This document shows, piece after piece, positions 32,075-38,886 of a DNA stretch of 38,886 nt. The notes beneath the pieces were generated by a model that saw nothing but the letters and a program-made list of their open reading frames with translations, searched no databases and was not told where the DNA came from. The stretch is from Desulfobulbaceae bacterium (GTDB lineage Bacteria; Desulfobacterota; Desulfobulbia; Desulfobulbales; Desulfobulbaceae). The DNA is taken from positions 1 to 38,886 of the forward strand of contig WFRY01000448.1 in NCBI GenBank assembly GCA_015486315.1. The letters are read 5' to 3'. The translations under genes were made by a program, and so were the position numbers. The number at the start of each line of letters is the position of its first letter. Position 1 is the first letter of the stretch.

Positions 32075-33590
32075 CCTCCTTAAAATACGAAATGGTCAGA
32101 CCGTTAAACGGTCGGATATACCTGATCTTGAATTTCCTGTTTTTCAAAATACTGTCCTTAAAGCAGTTATTCATAACGGTTTCGTCGTACAATTTTTCGC
32201 CTATGAGGATGAAGAAAAGACGCTGAAACTGCTGACGGTCATTCGATGCGGACAAGATGAACTCTACGTTACCGGATGTTCCCTGTCCGATGAGTATCCT
32301 TCGCTTACTCCGGAGTGTGAAAAGTTTCATATGTTTGAACGGGAAGTCGCCGAGCAGTTCGGTGTTCTCCCCAAGGGACATCCCTGGCTCAAGATGGTAC
32401 GTTACCACGAAAATTATCGGGGCATGGATGATATCTTCGGCAACGACTACAGCCAGGATATTCCTGGCAACTACCCCTATTTTACGGTTGACGGTGAGTC
32501 CATCCATGAGGTTGCGGTCGGCCCTGTTCATGCCGGTATTATCGAACCGGGACATTTTCGTTTTCAATGCGCCGGAGAAGATGTTTTCAGTCTGGAGATT
32601 CAGCTTGGCTACCAGCACCGGGGAGCGGAAAAACTCCTTGAGCAGGCGGGTCAGCCTTTAAACCGGTTACCGGTTATTGCCGAATCCATTGCCGGTGACA
32701 CCGCAATAGGACATAGTCTCTGTCATTCGCAGGCAATTGAATCTCTTGCCGGACTTGAAGTAGAAGAGGAATCAAAACTGGTCCGAACAGTGGCCCTTGA
32801 GCTTGAACGACTTGCCAACCATATAGGTGATTTAGGGGCACTGAGCGGTGATGTTGCCTTTAACCCGCCCCTTAATTATTTCGGCCGGATTCGTGGAGAA
32901 TTTTTAAACCTCAGCCTGACCATGGCCGGTAACCGATTCGGTAAAGGTCTGGTTCGGCCCGGTGGAATCGCCTTTCCTGTACAGGAAGAACAGCAGCGCA
33001 TTATTGTTGATAAGATTCATGATGAAACTCCCGGCATAACCAATGTCTGCGACCTGCTCTTTTCAGCCCATACTGTAATTGCCCGTTTTGAGAATACCGG
33101 AACAGTGCCACCGTCTCTTACTGAAAAACTTGGACTTGTCGGTTACTGCGGCAGAGCTGGTGGTCTTTCCTATGATGCCCGGGTAAGTTTCCCCACCGAG
33201 ATGTATGATCAGGTGGAAGCAAACAGTAATGAGCGAACTGTCGGTGATGTTTACAGTCGTGCCAATGTACGGCGGGAAGAGATTATGCATTCACTGCGGG
33301 TGATACCAAAACTTCTGGCAAAAGAGATTGATGCCCGGCCACTTCCGGTGCCTTCTTCTTATACGCTTGCAGCGGATTCTTTTGTCGTTACCCTTAACGA
33401 GGCCTGGCGAGGTGAGGTGTCTCACTGTATCTTGACCAATAAAGACGGTTCGATCCTACGCTACAAGGTCAAGGATCCTTCATTTCATAACTGGACAGGC
33501 CTGGCCATGTCCCTGCGCAACCAGGGTATATCGGATTTCCCTCTGTGCAATAAGAGTTTTAACCAGTCGTACTGTGGATTTGACCTGTAA
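32067..33590 (+). CDS. NuoCD/HyfG-like large subunit lacking NiFe-site cysteines (EhrL type)
   Basis: 507 aa: a NuoC-like N-terminal domain (~1-130, HMFEREVAEQFGVLPKGHPWL) fused to a NuoD/hydrogenase large-subunit domain (~140-507, LEIQLGYQHRGAEKLLEQ, RTVALELERLANHIGDLGALSGD). At the place where hydrogenase-3/4 large subunits have CGIC, this protein has Ala209-Gly-Asp-Thr212 (SIAGDTAIGH); the C-terminal DPCxSC is replaced by NQSYCGFDL. So no NiFe centre can be bound, as in complex I NuoD and in 'energy-converting hydrogenase-related' (Ehr) complexes. The electron donor and acceptor are unknown. Confidence 0.9.
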   Translation: MDNLLKIRNGQTVKRSDIPDLEFPVFQNTVLKAVIHNGFVVQFFAYEDEEKTLKLLTVIRCGQDELYVTGCSLSDEYPSLTPECEKFHMFEREVAEQFGVLPKGHPWLKMVRYHENYRGMDDIFGNDYSQDIPGNYPYFTVDGESIHEVAVGPVHAGIIEPGHFRFQCAGEDVFSLEIQLGYQHRGAEKLLEQAGQPLNRLPVIAESIAGDTAIGHSLCHSQAIESLAGLEVEEESKLVRTVALELERLANHIGDLGALSGDVAFNPPLNYFGRIRGEFLNLSLTMAGNRFGKGLVRPGGIAFPVQEEQQRIIVDKIHDETPGITNVCDLLFSAHTVIARFENTGTVPPSLTEKLGLVGYCGRAGGLSYDARVSFPTEMYDQVEANSNERTVGDVYSRANVRREEIMHSLRVIPKLLAKEIDARPLPVPSSYTLAADSFVVTLNEAWRGEVSHCILTNKDGSILRYKVKDPSFHNWTGLAMSLRNQGISDFPLCNKSFNQSYCGFDL

Positions 33591-33620
33591 GAATCAGGAT
33601 AAATATCGAGGCTCAATCAT

Positions 33621-34364
33621 ATGTTAAAAGTTATTAAAAATAGACGGGAACAGGGGTACAGGACCACCAAATATCCCAAGATACCAATCAATCTGTATTC
33701 CCGTTACCGGGGATTACCCACGGTTCATCAGGACTGCGACAAAGAACTTGCCCGAACATGTGCTGAGGCATGTCCCCAACAGGCAATAGACAGCGACAAG
33801 ATGGTTATTGATCTCGGTCGTTGTACATTCTGTGGTCAATGCGAAATACAGTCAGAGGGAAAATTTGTTACCTTCACTAACAACTTTGAATTAGGCACGA
33901 CCAGCAGAGATTCGCTGTACAGCAGTGGTTCCCTGCCTGCCCTTGCTGAACATTCAAAAAAGCATTTCAAGAGTCTCTTTGGCCGATCCCTGCAGCTCAG
34001 GCAGGTTTCCGCTGCCGGCTGTAACTCCTGCGAGGCGGACATAAACGTGCTCGGTACCCCGTTTTTTGATCTGCAGCGCTTTGGTATTGATTACGTTGCT
34101 TCACCCAGGCACGCCGACGGTATACACCTTACCGGTCCGATTTCAAATAATATGAGGGCTGCCGTGCTGACAACCTATGAAGCAATCGCGTCACCCAAGG
34201 TGGTTATTGCCAACGGCTGCTGTGCGATCTCCGGAGGACCTTTCTGGGGCAGTAAAGATATTGTCGGAGACTTGAACAGCCTGATCCCGGTAGATCTTTA
34301 CATTCCCGGCTGCCCTCCCCATCCGATGACCCATCTGCATGCACTTCTGAATTTTTTCAAGTAA
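33621..34364 (+). CDS. NuoB-like small subunit fused to a ferredoxin-like N-terminal domain
   Basis: 247 aa. N-terminal region ~1-85: Cys in HQDCDKELARTCAEACPQQAI and CTFCGQCE, an atypical [4Fe-4S] ferredoxin-like set with a C-x7-C-x3-CP first half. C-terminal region ~110-247: AAGCNSCEADI, ANGCCAISGG and IPGCPPHPMT, the four-cysteine NuoB/HycG proximal cluster. The ferredoxin domain probably takes the place of a separate HyfH-like subunit. Last gene of the operon, followed by a strong terminator. Corresponds to EhrS by position. Confidence 0.88.
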   Translation: MLKVIKNRREQGYRTTKYPKIPINLYSRYRGLPTVHQDCDKELARTCAEACPQQAIDSDKMVIDLGRCTFCGQCEIQSEGKFVTFTNNFELGTTSRDSLYSSGSLPALAEHSKKHFKSLFGRSLQLRQVSAAGCNSCEADINVLGTPFFDLQRFGIDYVASPRHADGIHLTGPISNNMRAAVLTTYEAIASPKVVIANGCCAISGGPFWGSKDIVGDLNSLIPVDLYIPGCPPHPMTHLHALLNFFK

Positions 34365-34425
34365 AAAGCTAAAGTGTAACCGCATCTCTCTGCAGCAATT
34401 GATAGACATACTGCAGAACATAAAC

Positions 34426-34457
34426 AAAAAAAGCCCGGCTTGCGCCGGGCTTTTTTT
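34426..34457. terminator. Intrinsic terminator of the Ehr-type operon (bidirectional)
   Basis: AGCCCGGC-TTGC-GCCGGGCT, flanked by A7 and T7 runs, 62 nt past the last gene. Symmetric enough to serve the convergent small membrane genes as well. Confidence 0.95.
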
Positions 34458-34471
34458 ATACTGCTGTATCC

Positions 34472-34519
34472 GTAAGCGCTCCATGGTCACGCACAGCAGT
34501 GCGTTCCTGAAACGCTTAC
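34472..34519. repeat. Palindromic spacer element with GTAAGCG ends
   Basis: GTAAGCG at the left and CGCTTAC at the right enclose an inner ACGCAC-AGCA-GTGCGT stem, giving a 48-bp imperfect palindrome. The left part TAAGCGCTCCATGG recurs at 35346, and GTAAGCG ends recall other repeats in this window. Probably a remnant of a small non-autonomous element. Confidence 0.5.
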
Positions 34520-34554
34520 ATTCAGGGATGTTAACAGTTATCCTATAAATCTGA

Positions 34555-34851
34555 TCATCTTTTTATCTGCACCGCCTTTTCCTGTTTATTAAGAAAAATG
34601 TAGCACGCCGGTAAGGCTAAAAAAAAGGCAGCATAGAGAAGATACTCAATCCCCTTGCAATGCGTATAGTAGTCTCCCAGAGTATGGAGCGGACTGATCC
34701 TGGATGTAGCAATCATGTACTGCCTGGCAAGTTCCGACAGCGAGCCGGCCTGTGACAGACCGCCAACAAATGCTGCTACCGCCCACAATCCTATCAGGGC
34801 CCCAAACCCCAAGACCACTCTACCGGCCACCTTGCTATCCTTTTCAGCCAT
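34555..34851 (-). CDS. Small two-helix membrane protein, unknown function
   Basis: 98 aa from the ATG at 34851, with AGGAGA 6 nt upstream; the track's TTG start at 34857 would overlap that site. Helix 1 RVVLGFGALIGLWAVAAFVGGL, a ~30-residue loop with LSELARQYMIATSRISPLHTLGDYYTHCKGIE, helix 2 YLLYAAFFLALPACYIFL and a basic tail. I do not recognise the family. It follows the similar-sized membrane gene at 34910 by 58 nt and is likely co-transcribed. Confidence 0.7.
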   Translation of the reverse strand: MAEKDSKVAGRVVLGFGALIGLWAVAAFVGGLSQAGSLSELARQYMIATSRISPLHTLGDYYTHCKGIEYLLYAAFFLALPACYIFLNKQEKAVQIKR

Positions 34852-34909
34852 GATCAATCTCCTGTTTTCAACGTATAGTATCTCTCATCGTGAGACAATC
34901 TTACACTTG

Positions 34910-35107
34910 TTATCCTCCGACAACTGCAGTCCAGAAACCACTGAGTAAACCGCCGATACCGTTATTCCATATTCCCCCTATCAGACAGACGAATCCATAG
35001 ACTCCTATGACAGCAGCGACTCCCATTCCAACAGTTAATGCAAACCTGGAAGCCTCTGCTTTTACGTTCACTCCTGTTTCATTCCTGGTAATTGTTTCTG
35101 TAGCCAA
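34910..35107 (-). CDS. Small two-helix membrane protein with TTG start, unknown function
   Basis: 65 aa if started at TTG 35107, which has AGGAGG 5-6 nt upstream (AGGAGGATAAC-TTG). The track's longer form, from 35233, has no such site. Sequence: polar N-terminus MATETITRNETGVNVKAEASRF, helix LTVGMGVAAVIGVYGFVCLIGG, then WNNGIGGLLSGFWTAVVGG. No family recognised. Probable operon with 34555-34851. Spacer 35108-35552 (445 bp): AT-rich DNA with the likely promoter of this gene on the minus strand, a TAAGCGCTCCATGG motif at 35346, a GGCGC-TGA-GCGCC hairpin at 35502 and no gene I trust. Confidence 0.7.
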   Translation of the reverse strand: MATETITRNETGVNVKAEASRFALTVGMGVAAVIGVYGFVCLIGGIWNNGIGGLLSGFWTAVVGG

Positions 35108-35552
35108 GTTATCCTCCTGTTTTTGTGATATCAATATTTTAATTTTGCATTCCATAATATGTTGCATGAGCTGTGCCAGAAATACACAGACACCAGACAA
35201 AAAATAACACTGTAGGTAACATATTGATTTCAATTAACAAAACATAACCCTTCCTAAAGAAAAACTCCCCTTTACAAGGCGACATACTTGCCGTAAACCA
35301 CAGCATGCAACACAATAATGTTGCATAATTCTACAACTCTGTTCATAAGCGCTCCATGGGAAAAATATCAGGTGATAATAGTTGCCGGATGTTTCCGTAT
35401 AGAGATTGTCAAATTATATAACTCCAGTAATGTAATGGAGCACAGACACTCCGGGGCTGGAAAAAGCGGCAAACCCTGCAATTGCAGAAGTTGTGTCATT
35501 GGGCGCTGAGCGCCGGGGGATGAGTTATATCGAGGAACCGGGGTAAGGAGAT

Positions 35553-37019
35553 TCAGCTATTCCCTTTTCTGAAACTCCAGAAATCAGGGTGCAGCATGGC
35601 GAGGAAGGGGATCAACTCCAGACGGCCGACAATCATATTGACGATAAAGATGATCTTGGTCAGGATGGACAGGCCGCCAAAGCTGCCCATGGGTCCAATT
35701 TCTCCAAATCCAGGACCGATATTACCAATGGTGGCCGCTGTTCCCACCAGACCGACAGCTCCATCTTTTTCAATGATCGTTACGGCCAGGGCTGAGCAGG
35801 TCATCAGGACCAGATAGAAGAGCAGAAAGCCCAAAATCTGCCGCTGAATATCATCGGCCACGCTTTTATTGTCGATTTTAATCGGCAGGATTGCCTTGGG
35901 ATGGATAATCTGGGTTATTTCCCGTTTAAGATACTTATAACCAAACAGTACCCGGATCACCTTCACGCCGCCGCCTGCTGATCCGGCACACCCTCCTACC
36001 AGCATAACAGTAAATATAATTGTCTGGGCAGCAACACTCCAGAGGGCAAAATCAGCAGAAGAAAAGCCGGTCGTGGTAATGATCGATACGATCTGAAACA
36101 TGCTGTCACGAACAGAGTCAAGCAATGCAAACGAACCGCCCGCCATCAGGGCGATACCAAGACATAACGAGCTGACCAGGACTATAAATGAATAAAAACG
36201 AAATTCTTCGCTCTGCATTAATGCCATGGGTTTTCGCTGAAAAAGAACCCGGTACTGGAGGGCGAAGTTACCACCTGCCAGAAACATGAAGCAGGTAATA
36301 ATCCAGGTTACAGCTGTATTATCATAGCCCATGATGGAGAGCGGATTTGGGGAAAAACCACCGGCAGCCATGGTGGAAAAAGTATTGCAGACAGCATCAA
36401 AAAAAGGCATGCCGGCAAAACTGAGCAACGATATTTCCAGCAGCGTTAACAGGACATAGACCAGCCACAATGCCTTGGCCGTGTGGGTGATCCGCGGCGT
36501 GACCTTTTCCTCGGTGGGACCGGGTGCTTCGGCAAAAAACATCTGTCGGCCTGCCACGGCAAACTGCGGCAGGATGGCCACAAACAAAACAATAATGCCC
36601 ATACCGCCCAGCCACTGGCTGAGACTGCGCCAGAAAAAGAAATCCTTTGGATAGAGTGAAAAATCAGTCAGTATCGTTGCGCCGGTGGTGGTGATACCGG
36701 AAACGGATTCAAAATAGGCGTCCACCGGATTCAGGCCGTAAAACAGGTAAGGAATCGCCCCCATGGCAGCGGTCACAATCCAGGCAAGGGAGACAATCAG
36801 GAGCCCTTCATTTCGTTTGATATCGTCAAAATTACGTGAATAACCACCATATCTTCGAAAAAGAAAACCAAGGGTAACTGAAGTACAGGCAGCGGTTGCA
36901 AAGGGGATGATGGAGCTATATTCCTGTTCCACTAAGGCAACAGCAATCGGGGTCAGCATTATGATGCCGAATGCAACCAGAATAAGGCCAAGCCCATTGA
37001 GGATATTGGTTATCTTCAT
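35553..37019 (-). CDS. trkH: Trk potassium uptake system membrane subunit TrkH
   Basis: 488 aa, ten or more helices and four pore repeats with the K+ filter glycines: SVSGITTTGATIL, FSTMAAGGFSPN, VSIITTTGFSSAD and AATIGNIGPGFG. HKT/Trk-type potassium channel-like uptake, driven with TrkA. Its ATG overlaps the trkA stop by one base (TGATG), so the pair is translationally coupled. No terminator with a T-tract is obvious after it. Confidence 0.95.
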   Translation of the reverse strand: MKITNILNGLGLILVAFGIIMLTPIAVALVEQEYSSIIPFATAACTSVTLGFLFRRYGGYSRNFDDIKRNEGLLIVSLAWIVTAAMGAIPYLFYGLNPVDAYFESVSGITTTGATILTDFSLYPKDFFFWRSLSQWLGGMGIIVLFVAILPQFAVAGRQMFFAEAPGPTEEKVTPRITHTAKALWLVYVLLTLLEISLLSFAGMPFFDAVCNTFSTMAAGGFSPNPLSIMGYDNTAVTWIITCFMFLAGGNFALQYRVLFQRKPMALMQSEEFRFYSFIVLVSSLCLGIALMAGGSFALLDSVRDSMFQIVSIITTTGFSSADFALWSVAAQTIIFTVMLVGGCAGSAGGGVKVIRVLFGYKYLKREITQIIHPKAILPIKIDNKSVADDIQRQILGFLLFYLVLMTCSALAVTIIEKDGAVGLVGTAATIGNIGPGFGEIGPMGSFGGLSILTKIIFIVNMIVGRLELIPFLAMLHPDFWSFRKGNS

Positions 37020-38368
37020 CAGACAAACATGGCCTTAATTGCCTCGGCATCCTCTGCCATGGTAAAAATTTTCAACTGATCCCCCGGCAGCAGAGCAGTT
37101 TCACCATTGGGAACAATAAGACGTCGCCGCCTCTTGACCACACCGATAATCGCCCGGGCCCCGAATTTCATATCCATCACTTTAGTTTCCGGAAAGGTGT
37201 CGGGCAGCGTCAAGCGCAGCACCTCCCCCTGACCTCCCTCCACCAGGGCCAGGATATCCACATCGCGGGCCTGAACCCGGTTAAGGAGTTCTGTCAGGGC
37301 AGACTCTCTGGGGGAAACCACTACATCAATACCGACCCGCTCAAAGAGTTGCGCGGTCCGGGCATTACTCACCCTGGTGATTATTCTGCGGTCCGTGCCG
37401 AGCTGCTTTACAAGCTGCTTGACAAGCAGAGAACAGAGCAGATTTTTTTCATCATTGTTGGTAATGCAGACAATAACATCGGCATCACCAATTGATTCAC
37501 CCTCAAGAAGTTCCAGGTCGGTACCGTCACCGTGCAGAATAAGACTCTTCTGCAGCTTATCGGCTAAGAAAACACAACGGGCCTTATCATGTTCAATAAT
37601 CTTTACCCTGATTCCCGCCCCTTCAAGCTGCTGAGCCAGCATCAGGCCAACACTTCCTCCGCCGATAAGGACAGCACTTTTCATGCTGTCGGCTGATTGA
37701 AAAATTGTTGCAGCCAGGGTATCCAGGGCCTGGCCGGTACCCATGAAAATGACTTTATCATCCTCCTGTATTACGGTGGAACCGTCCGGAATAAAGAGAT
37801 TATGATCCCGGGTTATACCAACGATGAGTACATGTTTTGGAAACGAACAGTCCATGACCCGGCAGTTACGGAGAATGGAATCTTCCTTGATCCGGTATTC
37901 AAACAACTTTGCCCGCCCCTCGGCAAAATATTCTACGTCAATGGCATCGGGGACAGAAATAATACGGAAAATATCCTGGGTCAGCAGCTGTTCCGGCCAG
38001 ATAATGGTATCGATATCATACCTTGTATGATATCGATACTGTTTTGGCGATACAAGGTTTCGGTAGAGTTCCATGGTACGGATAAAACAGATCGTCTCAA
38101 TGTCCACAATCTTTTTGACCGTCCAGCAGGCAACGATATTGGCTTCATCAAGCTCTGCGCAGGCGATAAACAGTTCGCAGTTTTTTAAATTCGCCTGCTC
38201 CAGGGCATCGACATCCGCGCCGCTGCCGTTGATAAAACTGATATCCAGACTGTTAAACCTGTCCGGCAATTTTTCCAGATCATCTATTACAGTAACACTG
38301 TGTTCCTGGTACAGTCGCAGAGCAACCATATAGCCCAGTTCAGTAACGCCGTAAATGAGGACATCCAT
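37019..38368 (-). CDS. trkA: Trk potassium uptake regulatory subunit TrkA
   Basis: 449 aa, two tandem RCK units (each RCK_N + RCK_C). The second nucleotide-binding motif is canonical (VLIGGGSVGLMLAQQLEGAGI, Asp/Glu after beta-2 IIEHD); the first is weaker (YGVTELGYMVALRLYQ). C-terminal TrkA_C ends LLPGDQLKIFT. It is a cytosolic ring that gates TrkH in answer to NAD(H) or ATP/ADP. The promoter is probably in 38369-38433, between it and an upstream terminator. Confidence 0.94.
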   Translation of the reverse strand: MDVLIYGVTELGYMVALRLYQEHSVTVIDDLEKLPDRFNSLDISFINGSGADVDALEQANLKNCELFIACAELDEANIVACWTVKKIVDIETICFIRTMELYRNLVSPKQYRYHTRYDIDTIIWPEQLLTQDIFRIISVPDAIDVEYFAEGRAKLFEYRIKEDSILRNCRVMDCSFPKHVLIVGITRDHNLFIPDGSTVIQEDDKVIFMGTGQALDTLAATIFQSADSMKSAVLIGGGSVGLMLAQQLEGAGIRVKIIEHDKARCVFLADKLQKSLILHGDGTDLELLEGESIGDADVIVCITNNDEKNLLCSLLVKQLVKQLGTDRRIITRVSNARTAQLFERVGIDVVVSPRESALTELLNRVQARDVDILALVEGGQGEVLRLTLPDTFPETKVMDMKFGARAIIGVVKRRRRLIVPNGETALLPGDQLKIFTMAEDAEAIKAMFV

Positions 38369-38433
38369 ACCGCACCCTTCCCTTTTTTACCGTTTTGCGA
38401 GGAGCTTTTCCCTGCATAACCGAGGCATATAAT

Positions 38434-38488
38434 AAAAAAACAAATAGAGCAACCGCCAAGATAGACGGTTGCTCTATTTGTTTTTTTT
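38434..38488. terminator. Long intrinsic terminator between the small gene and trkA
   Basis: CAAATAGAGCAACCG and CGGTTGCTCTATTTG form a perfect 15-bp stem with A7 before and T8 after; it can act in both directions. It separates trkA from the small gene at 38547-38810. Confidence 0.95.
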
Positions 38489-38546
38489 CGGGTGAGACTT
38501 TACCTGAAAATCCGATTCAGGTAAAGATGATGTTTTCTTTATCTTC

Positions 38547-38810
38547 TCAGGCCTGCAGGCGGGGACGATTTGCCTGTTGACGACGACGCTGCTCAAGCCG
38601 CTGATCATCTGTAATCGTCGGCTGAGTATCCATACTGCCGGCTGCGTCGGTTCCAAGAAGATCCGAGGTCTTAAAGAAACAGTACCAGTCGTCACGGGTG
38701 GTCTGTGTTGTGTTCTCCTTTCCCCTGCTTATACGCTCGACAGTGGTAGACAGCAGATGGAAGGCTCCGATAAATCCGACGGTTGATGCAAACATTGTTA
38801 AAGGTTCCAT
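38547..38810 (-). CDS. Small membrane-anchored protein, unknown function
   Basis: 87 aa, ATG with AGGAGA 8 nt upstream. One N-terminal hydrophobic segment (MEPLTMFASTVGFIGAFHLLSTTVERI), then a polar part with DDWYCFFKTSDLLG and a Gln/Arg-rich tail (RLEQRRRQQANRPRLQ). No family recognised. It has its own terminator 59 nt downstream. Upstream 38811-38886 is AT-rich and may hold its promoter. Confidence 0.65.
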   Translation of the reverse strand: MEPLTMFASTVGFIGAFHLLSTTVERISRGKENTTQTTRDDWYCFFKTSDLLGTDAAGSMDTQPTITDDQRLEQRRRQQANRPRLQA

Positions 38811-38886
38811 TATATTATCTCCTGTTTATATTTTAAAATTTTATTTTTTATAAAGGTATTTACTGTAAGCGTGAACAGTGCAGGTC

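Noticed and set aside
27083-34364. Complex I (nuo) operon or true group 4 NiFe hydrogenase
   Set aside because: Gene order and HyfE/HyfF subunits are of hydrogenase-4 type, not nuo; the NiFe ligands are absent, so not a hydrogenase either.
35435-35509. 24-aa Cys-containing peptide ending in GKPCNCRSCVIGR
   Set aside because: No ribosome site, spacer DNA around it, and the longer frame from 35318 looks non-coding; possible but unsupported.

Overview
The window looks like chromosomal DNA of a Gram-negative, anaerobic, sulfate-reducer-like bacterium. Thermodesulfobacteriota, most likely near the Desulfobulbales, is my inference from gene content: an NrfJ-like OB-fold periplasmic protein, an Ehr-type hydrogenase-related membrane complex, a SulP transporter, a plausible UGA-containing selenoprotein ORF, and mid-range GC. 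No rRNA, tRNA or CRISPR array was recognised.

Layout. 1-4.35 kb (+): 3' end of glgX overlapped by an SGNH hydrolase, an NrfJ-like exported protein, a degenerate MITE, then panE, a HAD phosphatase and a Nudix hydrolase. 4.35-11.7 kb (-): a 53-codon membrane-protein ORF with an in-frame UGA in a C-x-x-U context and a SECIS-like hairpin, then typA, yaaA, hrpB and an SSL2/RadD-type helicase. 11.8-19.9 kb: an accessory island bracketed by a 12-TM-region-type membrane hydrolase gene (11765-12649) and a deleted, frameshifted copy of its 3' end (19679-19887). The island holds a Tat-like, Thr/Pro-rich exported protein, an HprK-like kinase/glycosyltransferase fusion, a nucleotidyltransferase-family protein, a sulfotransferase, a PqqD/unknown-domain fusion, a second HprK-like kinase and a small PqqD protein. 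I read it as a surface-protein modification system related to the 'HPr-rel-A' neighbourhoods (HprK-related kinase plus PqqD).

19.98-22.7 kb: an exported protein, a HIT hydrolase, a small unknown gene, a repeat-rich spacer (two ~120-bp double-hairpin repeats around a REP-like palindrome) and a tandem-domain universal stress protein. 22.85-26.7 kb: a 187-bp MITE with perfect 13-bp inverted termini and a perfect 8-bp target duplication, a SulP transporter with an unusual ~135-residue insertion, and a divergent LCIB-like (theta-type) carbonic anhydrase candidate; together they suggest bicarbonate/CO2 handling. 26.8-34.4 kb (+): a strong sigma-70 promoter, a ~112-nt structured leader (riboswitch candidate), and a six-gene operon for a membrane-bound complex of the hydrogenase-4/complex I family whose large subunit lacks the NiFe-binding cysteines (Ehr type).

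34.5-38.9 kb (-): two small two-helix membrane proteins, one starting at TTG, the TrkH/TrkA potassium uptake pair and another small membrane protein, separated by strong intrinsic terminators.
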